Of a stretch of DNA of 25,805 nucleotides, positions 1 to 8,046 are shown piece after piece. The stretch spans positions 1-25,805 of the IMG/VR virus record IMGVR_UViG_3300017730_000068; one strand, given 5' to 3'. A program made the translations under genes and the position numbers. Position 1 is the stretch's first letter. The number at the start of each line of letters is the position of its first letter. A model generated the notes under the pieces. The model was not told the origin of the DNA. It made no database searches and saw nothing but the letters and a program-made list of their open reading frames with translations. The stretch comes from a virus.

Positions 1-157
1 ACACGCCTTGGCAATAAAAGTAATACTAGATAATCCTAGAGGCTTTCACGATCACGATGCTATTTATGAGGCTGTCGAAGCTCAACTAAAACTTTTGGTC
101 GAGTCTAATGATTATTTAGAAGGGCTTTCATATGTGCGAGAGTACGTAGAAACGTAA
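1..157 (+). CDS. C-terminal end of an unidentified protein (partial)
   Basis: An open frame enters from the left edge (codons from base 2) and ends at TAA 155-157, giving 51 residues. It reads as ordinary protein with mixed hydrophobic and charged residues, including HALAIKVILDNPRG near the edge and SYVREYVET at the end. The stop shares one base with the ATG of the next gene (TAATG), the same coupling seen throughout the minus-strand operon, which supports real translation. With its neighbour it is the tail of a plus-strand operon that probably holds early or DNA-metabolism genes outside the window; that placement is inference. I do not recognise the family. Confidence 0.6.
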   Translation, partial: HALAIKVILDNPRGFHDHDAIYEAVEAQLKLLVESNDYLEGLSYVREYVET

Positions 158-378
158 TGAAAGACGCAACAATAATAGGGTTTCGGGTATTGATAGACTC
201 AGAGGGCTTGTTAGTTACTGAGCAGACTGAACTGCCAGATGAACATATAGCCAAGGTCTTTCGGGAGGAAGAATCTCAAGTATTAATTCGTGCGGCTATT
301 AGAGCCTTTAAAGAAATTACTGGAGATGTACATTCTAAACTGGAGACAGAGATAGACGCCATCAACAGGGTTTGCTAA
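157..378 (+). CDS. small hypothetical protein, last gene of the plus-strand operon
   Basis: This 73-residue protein starts at an ATG that overlaps the preceding stop (TAATG), so it is probably translationally coupled. It is mostly helical in appearance, with an acidic middle (FREEESQVLIRAAIRAFKEI) and no membrane segment, signal peptide or catalytic motif that I can see. It ends 17 bases inside the 3' end of the convergent minus-strand gene, so two opposite transcription units meet here. A minus-strand reading of the same bases exists but shows a less protein-like composition. Function unknown. Confidence 0.65.
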   Translation: MKDATIIGFRVLIDSEGLLVTEQTELPDEHIAKVFREEESQVLIRAAIRAFKEITGDVHSKLETEIDAINRVC

Positions 379-664
379 CATCCATTGCGGATGAGATAAG
401 CCCACCTGTATCAGCCCTATGGCGAGCAGTTTTCTTTGCAATCTTCTTAGGTTGCTTTGAAAATTGCTTGCCTTTTTTTGTGTCTTCTCTTTTCTTTGCA
501 GACGTTGCGGCATACTCTGCGGAGGACAAAGATTCTCTAGCACTCTTAGGAAGATAGCGTTCACCTGTAGCCTTTGAGCCTTGTGTAGAAGGCTTACCAG
601 ACTTAGTACCCCAATCTTCTTTTGTCCAATCCTTTAAGGATTGCTGAGACTTTTTAAGTGCCAT
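362..664 (-). CDS. small lysine-rich basic protein, last gene of the minus-strand operon
   Basis: This 100-residue protein is very rich in Lys, Ser and Thr. The N-terminal third reads SQQSLKDWTKEDWGTKSGKP, followed by TGERYLPKSARESLSSAEYA around residues 33-52 and KKGKQFSKQPKKIAKKTARH around residues 63-82. From memory this layout is common in small proteins of marine phage contigs; I know of no proven function. The charge would suit binding to nucleic acid or to the packaged genome (inference). The ATG at 662-664 overlaps the stop of the gene before it (TAATG). The TGA lies inside the end of the plus-strand gene, giving a tail-to-tail overlap of 17 bases. No other gene follows on this strand within the window. 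Confidence 0.75.
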   Translation of the reverse strand: MALKKSQQSLKDWTKEDWGTKSGKPSTQGSKATGERYLPKSARESLSSAEYAATSAKKREDTKKGKQFSKQPKKIAKKTARHRADTGGLISSAMDVSKPC

Positions 665-873
665 TAAGTATAACCCCCACCCTTAGCTTTATATTGCTTG
701 GCTAACATCTGGGCTTTGCGTCCAGACCATTGACCGGGATCACCCCCTTTACCACTTGCTTTAATCTTGTTAAAAAGGTTTTTTCGCATTGTTGGCTTAG
801 TGTAGTTTCCTGCCTCATTAACTTTACTTCCTTTGTTATACATTTGTCTTTCTAGATCAAAGATACTTTTCAT
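664..873 (-). CDS. small basic Gly/Lys-rich protein ending in an RKAQMLAKQYKAKGGGY motif
   Basis: I take the ATG at 873 as the start (69 residues) because GGAG lies 8 bases upstream; an in-frame TTG two codons earlier is possible. Residues 1-18 read KSIFDLERQMYNKGSKV after the first Met and contain the recurring motif YNKGSKV (residues 12-18). The C-terminal third, PGQWSGRKAQMLAKQYKAKG, is a motif I recall from many marine phage and some large eukaryotic-virus small proteins of unknown function. The stop overlaps the ATG of the next gene (TAATG). KSIFDLER at its start echoes KSVFDMER at the end of the preceding protein. Probably a virion or genome-associated basic protein; that role is inference. 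Confidence 0.75.
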   Translation of the reverse strand: MKSIFDLERQMYNKGSKVNEAGNYTKPTMRKNLFNKIKASGKGGDPGQWSGRKAQMLAKQYKAKGGGYT

Positions 874-875
874 CG

Positions 876-1217
876 TCAACGCTCCATATCAAAGACAGAC
901 TTGTATGATACTCTACCGCCTTTAGAATACTGCTCTTTTCCTTTGTCAGCTTGGGCTAAAGGATGTTTACGCTCCAGTTGATTTATACTCATGCCTTTAC
1001 TTTTGCCGCCTCGCCCTCCTCTTGAGTCACTAGAAAGTGTTGGAGTATCTGGTGTTGTGGGCATCGCCCTGTTGGGGCCAAAGCTAGAGCCTTGGTTCAA
1101 ACTACGTATAAATTGACCAGCGGGGCTAATATCTGATATTACTTTAGCAACTTGCCCAAATACTTCTATTGGTCTAATTTTAGCTAGTGTACTTGCGTTT
1201 ATTTTTTGTTTAGCCAT
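876..1217 (-). CDS. small basic hypothetical protein with YSKGGRV motif
   Basis: A 113-residue protein that begins at ATG 1215-1217, with GGAG six bases upstream. The N-terminal 40 residues look like an amphipathic helix region (KIRPIEVFGQVAKVISDISP). A Ser/Pro/Gly-rich linker follows (residues 43-72), then a basic C-terminus holding YSKGGRV at 97-103 and ending in KSVFDMER. The motif recurs in four other proteins of this operon and the last eight residues recur at the start of the next protein. No enzyme or membrane signature is visible. It lies between the 88-aa gene and the 69-aa basic gene with gaps of a base or two, so it belongs to the same transcript. Confidence 0.7.
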   Translation of the reverse strand: MAKQKINASTLAKIRPIEVFGQVAKVISDISPAGQFIRSLNQGSSFGPNRAMPTTPDTPTLSSDSRGGRGGKSKGMSINQLERKHPLAQADKGKEQYSKGGRVSYKSVFDMER

Positions 1218-1218
1218 C

Positions 1219-1485
1219 TTAATCTCCGGGCGGTAACGCCAATAATTTTTCGTTTGAAATTATCCAAGCCTTTGGAATCGCTATCTCTGCATCACCCTGC
1301 ACAGCCTTACCATCTTCAAGCAACATATGAGGACATATAATTATAAGGTCATCGTCCTCATGGATTACCATACCGCAAGAAACTGCTATAGCGGCTGTAA
1401 TCTGTTTGAGTTCGTTGATATCCCTCCAGCCCATGTTTGAGCCTCCAGAGGCATCGTGCCATACAATCTTACTGAGCGTTACCAC
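1219..1485 (-). CDS. small hypothetical protein with GTG start
   Basis: An 88-residue acidic protein. The first codon is GTG at 1483-1485, overlapping the last seven bases of the 1490-aa gene, with AAGG four bases upstream; no internal ATG preserves the conserved-looking start TLSKIVWHDASGGSNMGWRD. It looks like a compact alpha/beta domain: a W-rich opening, a helix (residues 24-35), a strand-turn-strand around GMVIHEDDDLIIICPHML, and an IPKAWII strand near the C-terminus. I have the impression of similar small proteins next to phage structural genes but cannot name a family. It has no cysteine pair or catalytic motif. It is probably coupled to the upstream gene by the overlap. Confidence 0.7.
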   Translation of the reverse strand: MVTLSKIVWHDASGGSNMGWRDINELKQITAAIAVSCGMVIHEDDDLIIICPHMLLEDGKAVQGDAEIAIPKAWIISNEKLLALPPGD

Positions 1486-4400
1486 TTGACCTTATCAGCC
1501 CAATAAGCCGCAGACATATTTCCACGCTTGATGTTCTTTCTGTGACGGGCTTTGAAGCTCTTGCGCTTGGCCTTCATACGCTTGGACTCACCAGACTTTG
1601 GCTTGCCAGCAGTCTTAGCGCCTTGTTCACCAAATCGTATAATCTTTTCTTTACCGTCTTTGCAGGCTTTGACAACATGAGACTTCTTAGGATGGTTAGG
1701 TGTGCGCTTAGGCTTGTTGCAGGCCATCTTCTTCTTGTCGATCTTGCCACCCTTGGCAACAGCAAAGCGTCTTGTAACACCGCCTGTGCTTTTACCAAAC
1801 CTTTCTACTAAATTTTCTTCTACAAAACTTTCAAATACGGCAGGATCTCCTTGAGCTTTATCATATAAATTAAAGCCCATAAAGTTGTTTTGTCTGTCGC
1901 CCGTTGCGCCATGAAAGCCGGTGTCCCCAAAAGCCTGTTGAACATATTCTTTACCCTGTAAAGCGGCTCTGGCTAAACTGTTATCGCCTGCCATCTTAGC
2001 TAATAACATATGATTAGCGGCGTTAAATACATCTCCAGCCAGCACACGCCCATCTTCAACCTTTACTCTTTCTCTTTCGTGTAAAGAGCCTTCATCAACA
2101 AGACGATTTACAAGCGCCATAGCTTCTGCTTCGTTTCGTCGTAGATCTTCTGCTCCGACACCAAAAAACTTTTCTGCGCCTTCTTCCATCAAACGAGAAA
2201 CCTTTGTTAAAAAACTACCGCCCTCTGCAAAGCCTGAACGATCTTCTTCGTCTGTAAAAGCTCCACCAGCCTGTTCAATATAAGGTCTTCCTGTCATCTT
2301 ATCTATGCGCTCATCAGGCTCATCAGGCGCTTGAGGTATTAAAACTTCTCCACCCTTTTTAAATGCGCTTCTGCTTGGCCCTTCTTCTTCATCAACAGGA
2401 ATTAAACGGGTGTATATGGCCTTGTCCCTAGCCTGTATTACTTCTGATTGATACCGCATAGCTTCTTCAGCCGTTACGTCTTTGAGTTTTAAAAACTCTT
2501 CTAGCTTTGGAACTTCTGGTAAATAGAATCTATTTCCTAAAATAGTATCAGCCGCTTTTTTACCAATCTGATCTGCAAGAAGGATACGCGCTTCATTTGG
2601 CTCCATGCGAGTCAGCACAGCATTCATCGTCATGTATAGGTCTTGTTGATATTTATAAAGATTTTCGTAGCGCGTCCTCATGTCTTCAACATAATCTTCG
2701 CCTTCAACGTCTGCCGCCAGCTTAGGCCGTGTCGTTTCTGATGCTTTATTTTTGTAGCCATCGCCTGCAAAATAAATGGCTTGTTCAGGTCGCATAAGTT
2801 TTGTAGGGATGCCTAACGCATTTCGTATGACTTCTGTTTCCAAATCTTTCTTTGGTGTGCGTACACCCGGATAAAGCTCACCGTCTGCGGCAATGCCTAT
2901 GTTTTGGAGGCTTGTTATGGTTCCCGGCACAAAGGCTTCAAACATATGATAAGCTATGTTTCCTAAAGCTTTTTCTGGATCGTCTGCTGGAATTAATTGT
3001 TGTCCAGTAGACGTTCTACCGTCTCCTGCGTAAGCCGTAATAATATCAGTAAAGGCTTCTGTAATAATTGCTTGATCTGTGTAAGGCGTTAAAGATTTTG
3101 CAACCCCCTCTAATATACCTACACCTATAGATTTAAGCTGGTTCTCGCCTTTTATTTCACCACGCATAATTCTGTCTGCCATCACCATAAAAGGTTCTTT
3201 GACAGTACTGTAAGAATCAATAAACTGCGTATCAATAGTTACAATTTCATCTCCCCAACGCACAGGAATTTTTGGAGCCTTAGACCACGGAGTATGTGAC
3301 ATTTCCTGTATAGCTTCGCTTTCTTCTTCGCTTAGTCCCATTGCCACTGCACCGATTTTGGCAGAGGTTGCCCAAAGACTATTTGTTGCTATGTATCCAC
3401 CAAGTCTTTGCATTCCACGGCGTTTAATAACAGGATTATCACTATTAATTTCTTTATGTCCCTGCTTTATAATGTTCCAACTGGTTCTAACAATTTCAGC
3501 AGGAAACGAAACAAAACTACCCACTGGCAAGAAGCGCAAAGATTTAATTCCGTTTGGAACTTTGTCATAGTTTGGAAAAGTATCTTGAACAATACTAGCG
3601 GCTTCTTTTTTGAGGTCATCTATAGGCGCATCAGGCATAGCCCTCCTTAAAAAATCAAGCTCTTTTTCAAAAGCATGTATCTTAAAGAAGTCATCAGTGC
3701 CTCTGTAAAGCTCTTCAGCGGCCTTATAAGTTTTAGATGCCCCACCCAATACTACTTCATCAGCCACATCCACAGCTTTTCCGACACGCCCGTAAGTAGC
3801 ATCTATTTTTGCAGTCTTATCGCCTGCTCGCATCCTAGCGGCATCATCAAAAAGAGTTCTAAATTCATTTAGGCGAACATTGGTGTTGATAATACCCAGC
3901 CCTAAATACTCTTCGTAAAGGCTGTCGAGTCCTTTATCGCCTCGTTTAGCGGCGGCGTTCATAAGAGTATTAAATACTTTTGCTTCTCCAATAGGAGAAA
4001 TACCATTAGCCAATCCAAACTGCACACCACCCATTAAGTTTCTCACATGAGTAGTCCAGCTACCAACAGTTTTCATAGCCTGTGATGTGGCTTTAGCAGA
4101 AGCAAAGAGCCTGACGCCTGCCATATCCTCATAACTTTCAAGGCGTGATTGTCGCCCAGCAATAGCAGTAGCAATCTCAGGCGTTGTGTACTTCCCATCT
4201 AGTGCCGTGCCAGTGCCTTCAATCTTTGTGTTGTAAAATATTTTACCTTTTCCATCACTAGTACCAAAAACACGTTTTTCATCAAAAATATAACTACCAC
4301 GAGCAGACTTCAAAAGATTTGCACCGAACTCAGCATTTTCTGCAAGTTGAGCCATTTTACTAATAGTAAGTACAATATTTTCTGTTGGGTTTTCAACCTC

Positions 4401-5951
4401 TCCTAACAACTCTCTAATTTCTTTAGGAAGCGTTTGATCTTTTCTTTTTAAAATGTCTCTGTTTATTTGAACATTCTTTGAATAAAAATCAAAAACATCT
4501 TCACTGCTGGTAGACTGCTCTAAAATTTCTTGAACTTTAATATATGCTTGCTCAAAGGCTTTGCCGTCTTCCAAGGTTTCATCTGCGTTCATCATTGCAG
4601 TTTGAATATACTTTGTAGCGTTGTGGATAACACTTTCAGAAGGGACGTAACCACCGTCTTCATAGGCACGATAAGAACGAGTCATATACTGTCCTACGTT
4701 CTGTCTAATAACTTCTCGTGCTTCATCGCTAGGAACAGTAGAGTTATATATTCTGGCTGAAAGATCATCAATCATTTCTCTAGCACGAACAATATCTGAA
4801 GCTACTTCTTGTGGAATATTTAAATCTGCCGCCACCCATTCAACCTTTGCGTCAAAAGAAGCTACAGGAGAAAACTCAAAGTCTTGAGTTAATGCACGAG
4901 TTAGTTTGCCTTCGTCTAACTGATCTACAGGAAGCTCATCAAGCGCCATGTTTAAGCGCGTTGCAATATTTTCTGCTTCACGAATAGTTTGTCTTTCTGC
5001 ATATTGCTTACCACGAAACATATTGTCTGCTTCTTCTGTCCAATAACCGCGAGAAGAAAACATCTGATTTAAAAATCTTTTGTACCACTTGCTATTTTGT
5101 TGTTCGACTTGAGCAACACTATTTGGGTTTGGACTAAACTCTACATCAGCGTGAATAGCAGAAGGAGCTATTTCAATTTCATTTTTGTTTTCGTCTATAA
5201 ATGTTAAAAGTTCGTCAGCCTGCTCATCAACACTGCTGTTTCTGTTAGGCATAAACTTTTTACCAACAATACCAACACCACTTAAAAATTTTTCAACGGC
5301 CCCACCTAAGATAACACCTTCAAGGCCCACCTTAAATCTTTGAGTTAGTACACTATCGCCTTCGTCTGTTGAAAGATATTCAATAGTATCTTTTAAAAAC
5401 TGACTTTCAATATCAAAAGAGTCTTCAATGCCCCTTGCTAGGTTGCCTTCGCCCTCTTGAAAATATAATTCTTCTGCAATTAATCCACTAGTCACACCTT
5501 TTTTAAAATCAGATATGTTGCTAACTCTATCTAGGGCTTTGAAGGCTCCTGCACCGCCAGCAACCAAAGTTCCAAGCTCTCCTACAGGGCCAGCAACGGT
5601 TGAATAGTCTTGATACTCTCCGCTTTCTGTAAGAACATCTTTTGGCTTAACACCCAACAAGGGCGCAAGGCCCTGAATAAATGTTTTTCTCATGTTAGTT
5701 CGCATTTCTGCATCAATAACATCATCTTCAGCGCCCAATGCTTTTGCCACAGGATTAACAAGAAAATCACTAATTACACTTACAGGCCCTTCTCCAGCCT
5801 TTGATAAAACCTGTGTCATATCAGTACGAAAATTACCTTCAGGCTCTTCATATTCTGTAGGTACAGGCGTAGGCGGCTTTACCGCTTCTTTAAAGGGGTC
5901 AAAGACACCTACTGTGTTTGGCTGTGCAAACGGATCATAAATATCAGCCAT
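1479..5951 (-). CDS. large internal virion / ejection-type protein (1490 aa)
   Basis: The longest gene here. A mostly helical 1490-residue protein without signal peptide. By size and place, last of the large virion genes after the tail and lysis modules, it matches the large ejected inner-core proteins of podoviruses (the T7 gp16 position), but I see no transglycosylase catalytic motif, so enzymatic activity is not claimed. Residues 700-1000 hold the best conserved-looking part, with KSLRFLPVGSFVSFPAEIVR near residue 860. The C-terminus is modular: FKKGGEV at 1197-1203, a patch ending YIEQAGGAFTDEEDR, a helical region at about 1270-1370 with H1314 and D1352/N1355/N1356, AVAKGGKI at 1397-1404, then an 82-residue Lys-rich tail beginning with Met 1409. 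The ATG overlaps the preceding stop (TAATG). Confidence 0.8.
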   Translation of the reverse strand: MADIYDPFAQPNTVGVFDPFKEAVKPPTPVPTEYEEPEGNFRTDMTQVLSKAGEGPVSVISDFLVNPVAKALGAEDDVIDAEMRTNMRKTFIQGLAPLLGVKPKDVLTESGEYQDYSTVAGPVGELGTLVAGGAGAFKALDRVSNISDFKKGVTSGLIAEELYFQEGEGNLARGIEDSFDIESQFLKDTIEYLSTDEGDSVLTQRFKVGLEGVILGGAVEKFLSGVGIVGKKFMPNRNSSVDEQADELLTFIDENKNEIEIAPSAIHADVEFSPNPNSVAQVEQQNSKWYKRFLNQMFSSRGYWTEEADNMFRGKQYAERQTIREAENIATRLNMALDELPVDQLDEGKLTRALTQDFEFSPVASFDAKVEWVAADLNIPQEVASDIVRAREMIDDLSARIYNSTVPSDEAREVIRQNVGQYMTRSYRAYEDGGYVPSESVIHNATKYIQTAMMNADETLEDGKAFEQAYIKVQEILEQSTSSEDVFDFYSKNVQINRDILKRKDQTLPKEIRELLGEVENPTENIVLTISKMAQLAENAEFGANLLKSARGSYIFDEKRVFGTSDGKGKIFYNTKIEGTGTALDGKYTTPEIATAIAGRQSRLESYEDMAGVRLFASAKATSQAMKTVGSWTTHVRNLMGGVQFGLANGISPIGEAKVFNTLMNAAAKRGDKGLDSLYEEYLGLGIINTNVRLNEFRTLFDDAARMRAGDKTAKIDATYGRVGKAVDVADEVVLGGASKTYKAAEELYRGTDDFFKIHAFEKELDFLRRAMPDAPIDDLKKEAASIVQDTFPNYDKVPNGIKSLRFLPVGSFVSFPAEIVRTSWNIIKQGHKEINSDNPVIKRRGMQRLGGYIATNSLWATSAKIGAVAMGLSEEESEAIQEMSHTPWSKAPKIPVRWGDEIVTIDTQFIDSYSTVKEPFMVMADRIMRGEIKGENQLKSIGVGILEGVAKSLTPYTDQAIITEAFTDIITAYAGDGRTSTGQQLIPADDPEKALGNIAYHMFEAFVPGTITSLQNIGIAADGELYPGVRTPKKDLETEVIRNALGIPTKLMRPEQAIYFAGDGYKNKASETTRPKLAADVEGEDYVEDMRTRYENLYKYQQDLYMTMNAVLTRMEPNEARILLADQIGKKAADTILGNRFYLPEVPKLEEFLKLKDVTAEEAMRYQSEVIQARDKAIYTRLIPVDEEEGPSRSAFKKGGEVLIPQAPDEPDERIDKMTGRPYIEQAGGAFTDEEDRSGFAEGGSFLTKVSRLMEEGAEKFFGVGAEDLRRNEAEAMALVNRLVDEGSLHERERVKVEDGRVLAGDVFNAANHMLLAKMAGDNSLARAALQGKEYVQQAFGDTGFHGATGDRQNNFMGFNLYDKAQGDPAVFESFVEENLVERFGKSTGGVTRRFAVAKGGKIDKKKMACNKPKRTPNHPKKSHVVKACKDGKEKIIRFGEQGAKTAGKPKSGESKRMKAKRKSFKARHRKNIKRGNMSAAYWADKVKW

Positions 5952-7453
5952 TATTGAATTCCGTATGTTTGGAAATAGTAGTCTTTTAATGCTTGCTCAG
6001 AAATACCTTCGTTTTCAGGCCGCGCTTTAGCCGCCTCTAAAAATTCTTCTAGAGTAGGGACTGCACGAGTTGGCGCTGACACGGCAGATGCTGGGCTTTC
6101 TAAACCTTGTGGTCTATTTGCTTGTGGTAGATTTACAGCTTCCTCGCGTAGATTTCTTGCATAGTCTGCAAAAGCTCTGTCATACTCTTTTCGCAATTCA
6201 GTAGTATCTTCTCCACGCCCTTCAGCCGTTTTTATTCTACTTAAAATCTTTGAGCCGTCTCCCTTCTCATCATGCCACCACCTAATACCATTATCAAAAA
6301 ATATTTTTCCTGCCTCTCCCAATTTATAGTTTGATGCGATTGATGCTACATCCATAAATATTTTAGTAAAAGTTTTATACTCTTCGTCAGTATCAATTTC
6401 AGCTAGAGTACTAATACCCGCATCTCCTAACCTACTAAATATTTGAGAGGTAGCATTGCCAATCAGATTTTTTTCAGAAAAGTCTGCCCAATTAAAAGAT
6501 TTCATGTTAGCAGTTACACGATCTTTTTCAGTAGATAGATCTAATTCTAAAGGCTCACCATTTTCACCCCTCATTATTTCTCGTGAGGGTTGTCCAAATT
6601 GAGTCCTTTTTCCGTCTGACCCAATATCGTAAGTTGTTTTTACTTTTATTCGGATTACTTTTTCGCCTGCTGTTATAAAGTCTTCAGTCTCAATAAGTTC
6701 TCTGCCTAATTTTGGATCAGATCTGTTTGACATAATATCATCTGCATACTGACTTGCTTTTGTAAAGTCTCTACTTCTCTGATACTCTTCGCCCAAGTGC
6801 TGAAATTTTCTAAGTAAATAACCACGGCTTGTAGGATCTTGATCGTCTATATACTCTTTTAATGATAAGATTTCTCTTTGGTCAGTATCTTCAATACCAA
6901 AACCTGAAAAAAAGCCTGTAAGCTTTCCAAGTAAAGCGTCTCTTACATTACTGGGTCTAGTTTCTTTTGCAATAGTATTTAACCTTTGTTGATCTTTACC
7001 TAAACTATTATCTTCAATAAAGGCTCTCATTTTAGTCAAGGCGGCTAGTTCTTGTTCAGCCATTTCTTTAGCGGCTTTATAAATAGTGCCTTGATAATGT
7101 TGTGTGCCTCTATCCTCAAAAGGTGTTTCATTTTTTATTTCTTCTTCAACAATAGGCGTATGCTTTTTAATTAAGAATTGAAGAGGTGTAGTACCAGAAG
7201 TATTTATTTGTTCCCAGACTCTAGCGTTTTCTGCGGCAAGAGTATCTGCCTTGCCAGCAATAGCATACCCTGACTTAAACTCAGTACTGTTCATAAAATC
7301 TTGGGTTCGTTGTGCTAAAACTTTATTGCCGATTGTAACACCAAGCCCCATAAGTGCTTTTTGCAAGACAGATCTTTCTTGTTCTTTTTGACGCTGTCTA
7401 TTCCGCTCACGTTGTTGAGCAAGTAAAGACTCTCCAAATGCTTCAATACCCAT
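5951..7453 (-). CDS. putative internal virion protein (500 aa)
   Basis: A 500-residue protein starting at ATG 7451-7453 with GAGG seven bases upstream. The first 35 residues are a very basic, Gln-rich helix (QQRERNRQRQKEQERSVLQK), followed by helical, strongly charged sequence without membrane segments until a short GKLTGFFSGFG stretch near residue 185. The C-terminal 40 residues are Pro/Ala-rich then helical, ending KDYYFQTYGIQ. No catalytic motif stands out. It lies between two other presumed internal virion genes with gaps of zero to two bases, and the stop shares a base with the next start. The assignment rests on position, length and helical composition. Confidence 0.65.
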   Translation of the reverse strand: MGIEAFGESLLAQQRERNRQRQKEQERSVLQKALMGLGVTIGNKVLAQRTQDFMNSTEFKSGYAIAGKADTLAAENARVWEQINTSGTTPLQFLIKKHTPIVEEEIKNETPFEDRGTQHYQGTIYKAAKEMAEQELAALTKMRAFIEDNSLGKDQQRLNTIAKETRPSNVRDALLGKLTGFFSGFGIEDTDQREILSLKEYIDDQDPTSRGYLLRKFQHLGEEYQRSRDFTKASQYADDIMSNRSDPKLGRELIETEDFITAGEKVIRIKVKTTYDIGSDGKRTQFGQPSREIMRGENGEPLELDLSTEKDRVTANMKSFNWADFSEKNLIGNATSQIFSRLGDAGISTLAEIDTDEEYKTFTKIFMDVASIASNYKLGEAGKIFFDNGIRWWHDEKGDGSKILSRIKTAEGRGEDTTELRKEYDRAFADYARNLREEAVNLPQANRPQGLESPASAVSAPTRAVPTLEEFLEAAKARPENEGISEQALKDYYFQTYGIQ

Positions 7454-7455
7454 TT

Positions 7456-8046
7456 TTACACCTCGTTTTCAGGTTCTGCTAAAAGGCTTGCTGGGCCTTC
7501 TTCTTCTTCTACACCTTCTTCAATATCCATTTCTTCAGCGGTAGGAAGACCTTTTATCTTACCCTGTTCTTCTAAAGAAATATAAGGCAGTCTAATTCCA
7601 AGCTCTTTAAACTTTTTAATATTATTAAGTTTTTCTTCTTTCATAGAGTTACCAAAGAACATTTCTTCTTCAACTTCTTCAGTTCCTTCGCCTCTAAAAA
7701 TAGTTGGATCAATACCCGCCCTTTCTGCGAGTGCTAAAATAATGTATGCCGTAGGCTCTGCAAGAAGCATCATTAAATCAACAGTCCACTTTCCTTGAGT
7801 AAAGCCCTTAAATAAGAAAACTTGAGCAATATCCATAACAGGCATATCATCAAGTAGAACCTCTATAAGTTGCTCATAGTTTTCTTCTTGAATAAACTGA
7901 GTAAAAATCCACTCTGTTGCTTTGTGTATAGTTGTATACTCAGGAGGTTGCTCGTAGGGGGCAGGGTTATCAGGATCAGACGTAAGACTCTGTCCCGGTA
8001 TAGCCCGACCACCGTTGATTAGTACATCAAAATATTGTTCATTCAT
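7456..8046 (-). CDS. phage structural protein (196 aa)
   Basis: A 196-residue acidic protein. Its N-terminal part, GRAIPGQSLTSDPDNPAPYE then PPEYTTIHKATEWIF, and the middle LLDDMPVMDIAQVFLFKGF followed by TQGKWTVDLMMLLAEPT, strongly remind me of a virion-associated protein found in marine cyanophages and related contigs; that is memory, not a search result. The final 25 residues are almost all Glu, Gly and Ala. No signal peptide; residues 110-130 are hydrophobic but look like a buried helix more than a membrane span. It sits between the 431- and 500-aa genes and its ATG overlaps the stop of the former (TAATG). Confidence 0.7.
   Translation of the reverse strand: MNEQYFDVLINGGRAIPGQSLTSDPDNPAPYEQPPEYTTIHKATEWIFTQFIQEENYEQLIEVLLDDMPVMDIAQVFLFKGFTQGKWTVDLMMLLAEPTAYIILALAERAGIDPTIFRGEGTEEVEEEMFFGNSMKEEKLNNIKKFKELGIRLPYISLEEQGKIKGLPTAEEMDIEEGVEEEEGPASLLAEPENEV

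Noticed and set aside
379-393. CATCC/GGATG hairpin after the plus-strand operon as an intrinsic terminator
   Set aside because: The stem has only five pairs and no T-run follows on either strand.
1542-1811. 89-codon plus-strand open frame opposite the 1490-aa gene
   Set aside because: It has biased, hydrophobic-antisense composition and lies opposite a well-supported gene; treated as a shadow frame, like other plus-strand frames over the minus operon.
1479-5951. Lytic transglycosylase or RNA polymerase domain in the large virion protein
   Set aside because: I could not find the Glu-centred transglycosylase motif or any polymerase motif; size and position alone are not enough.
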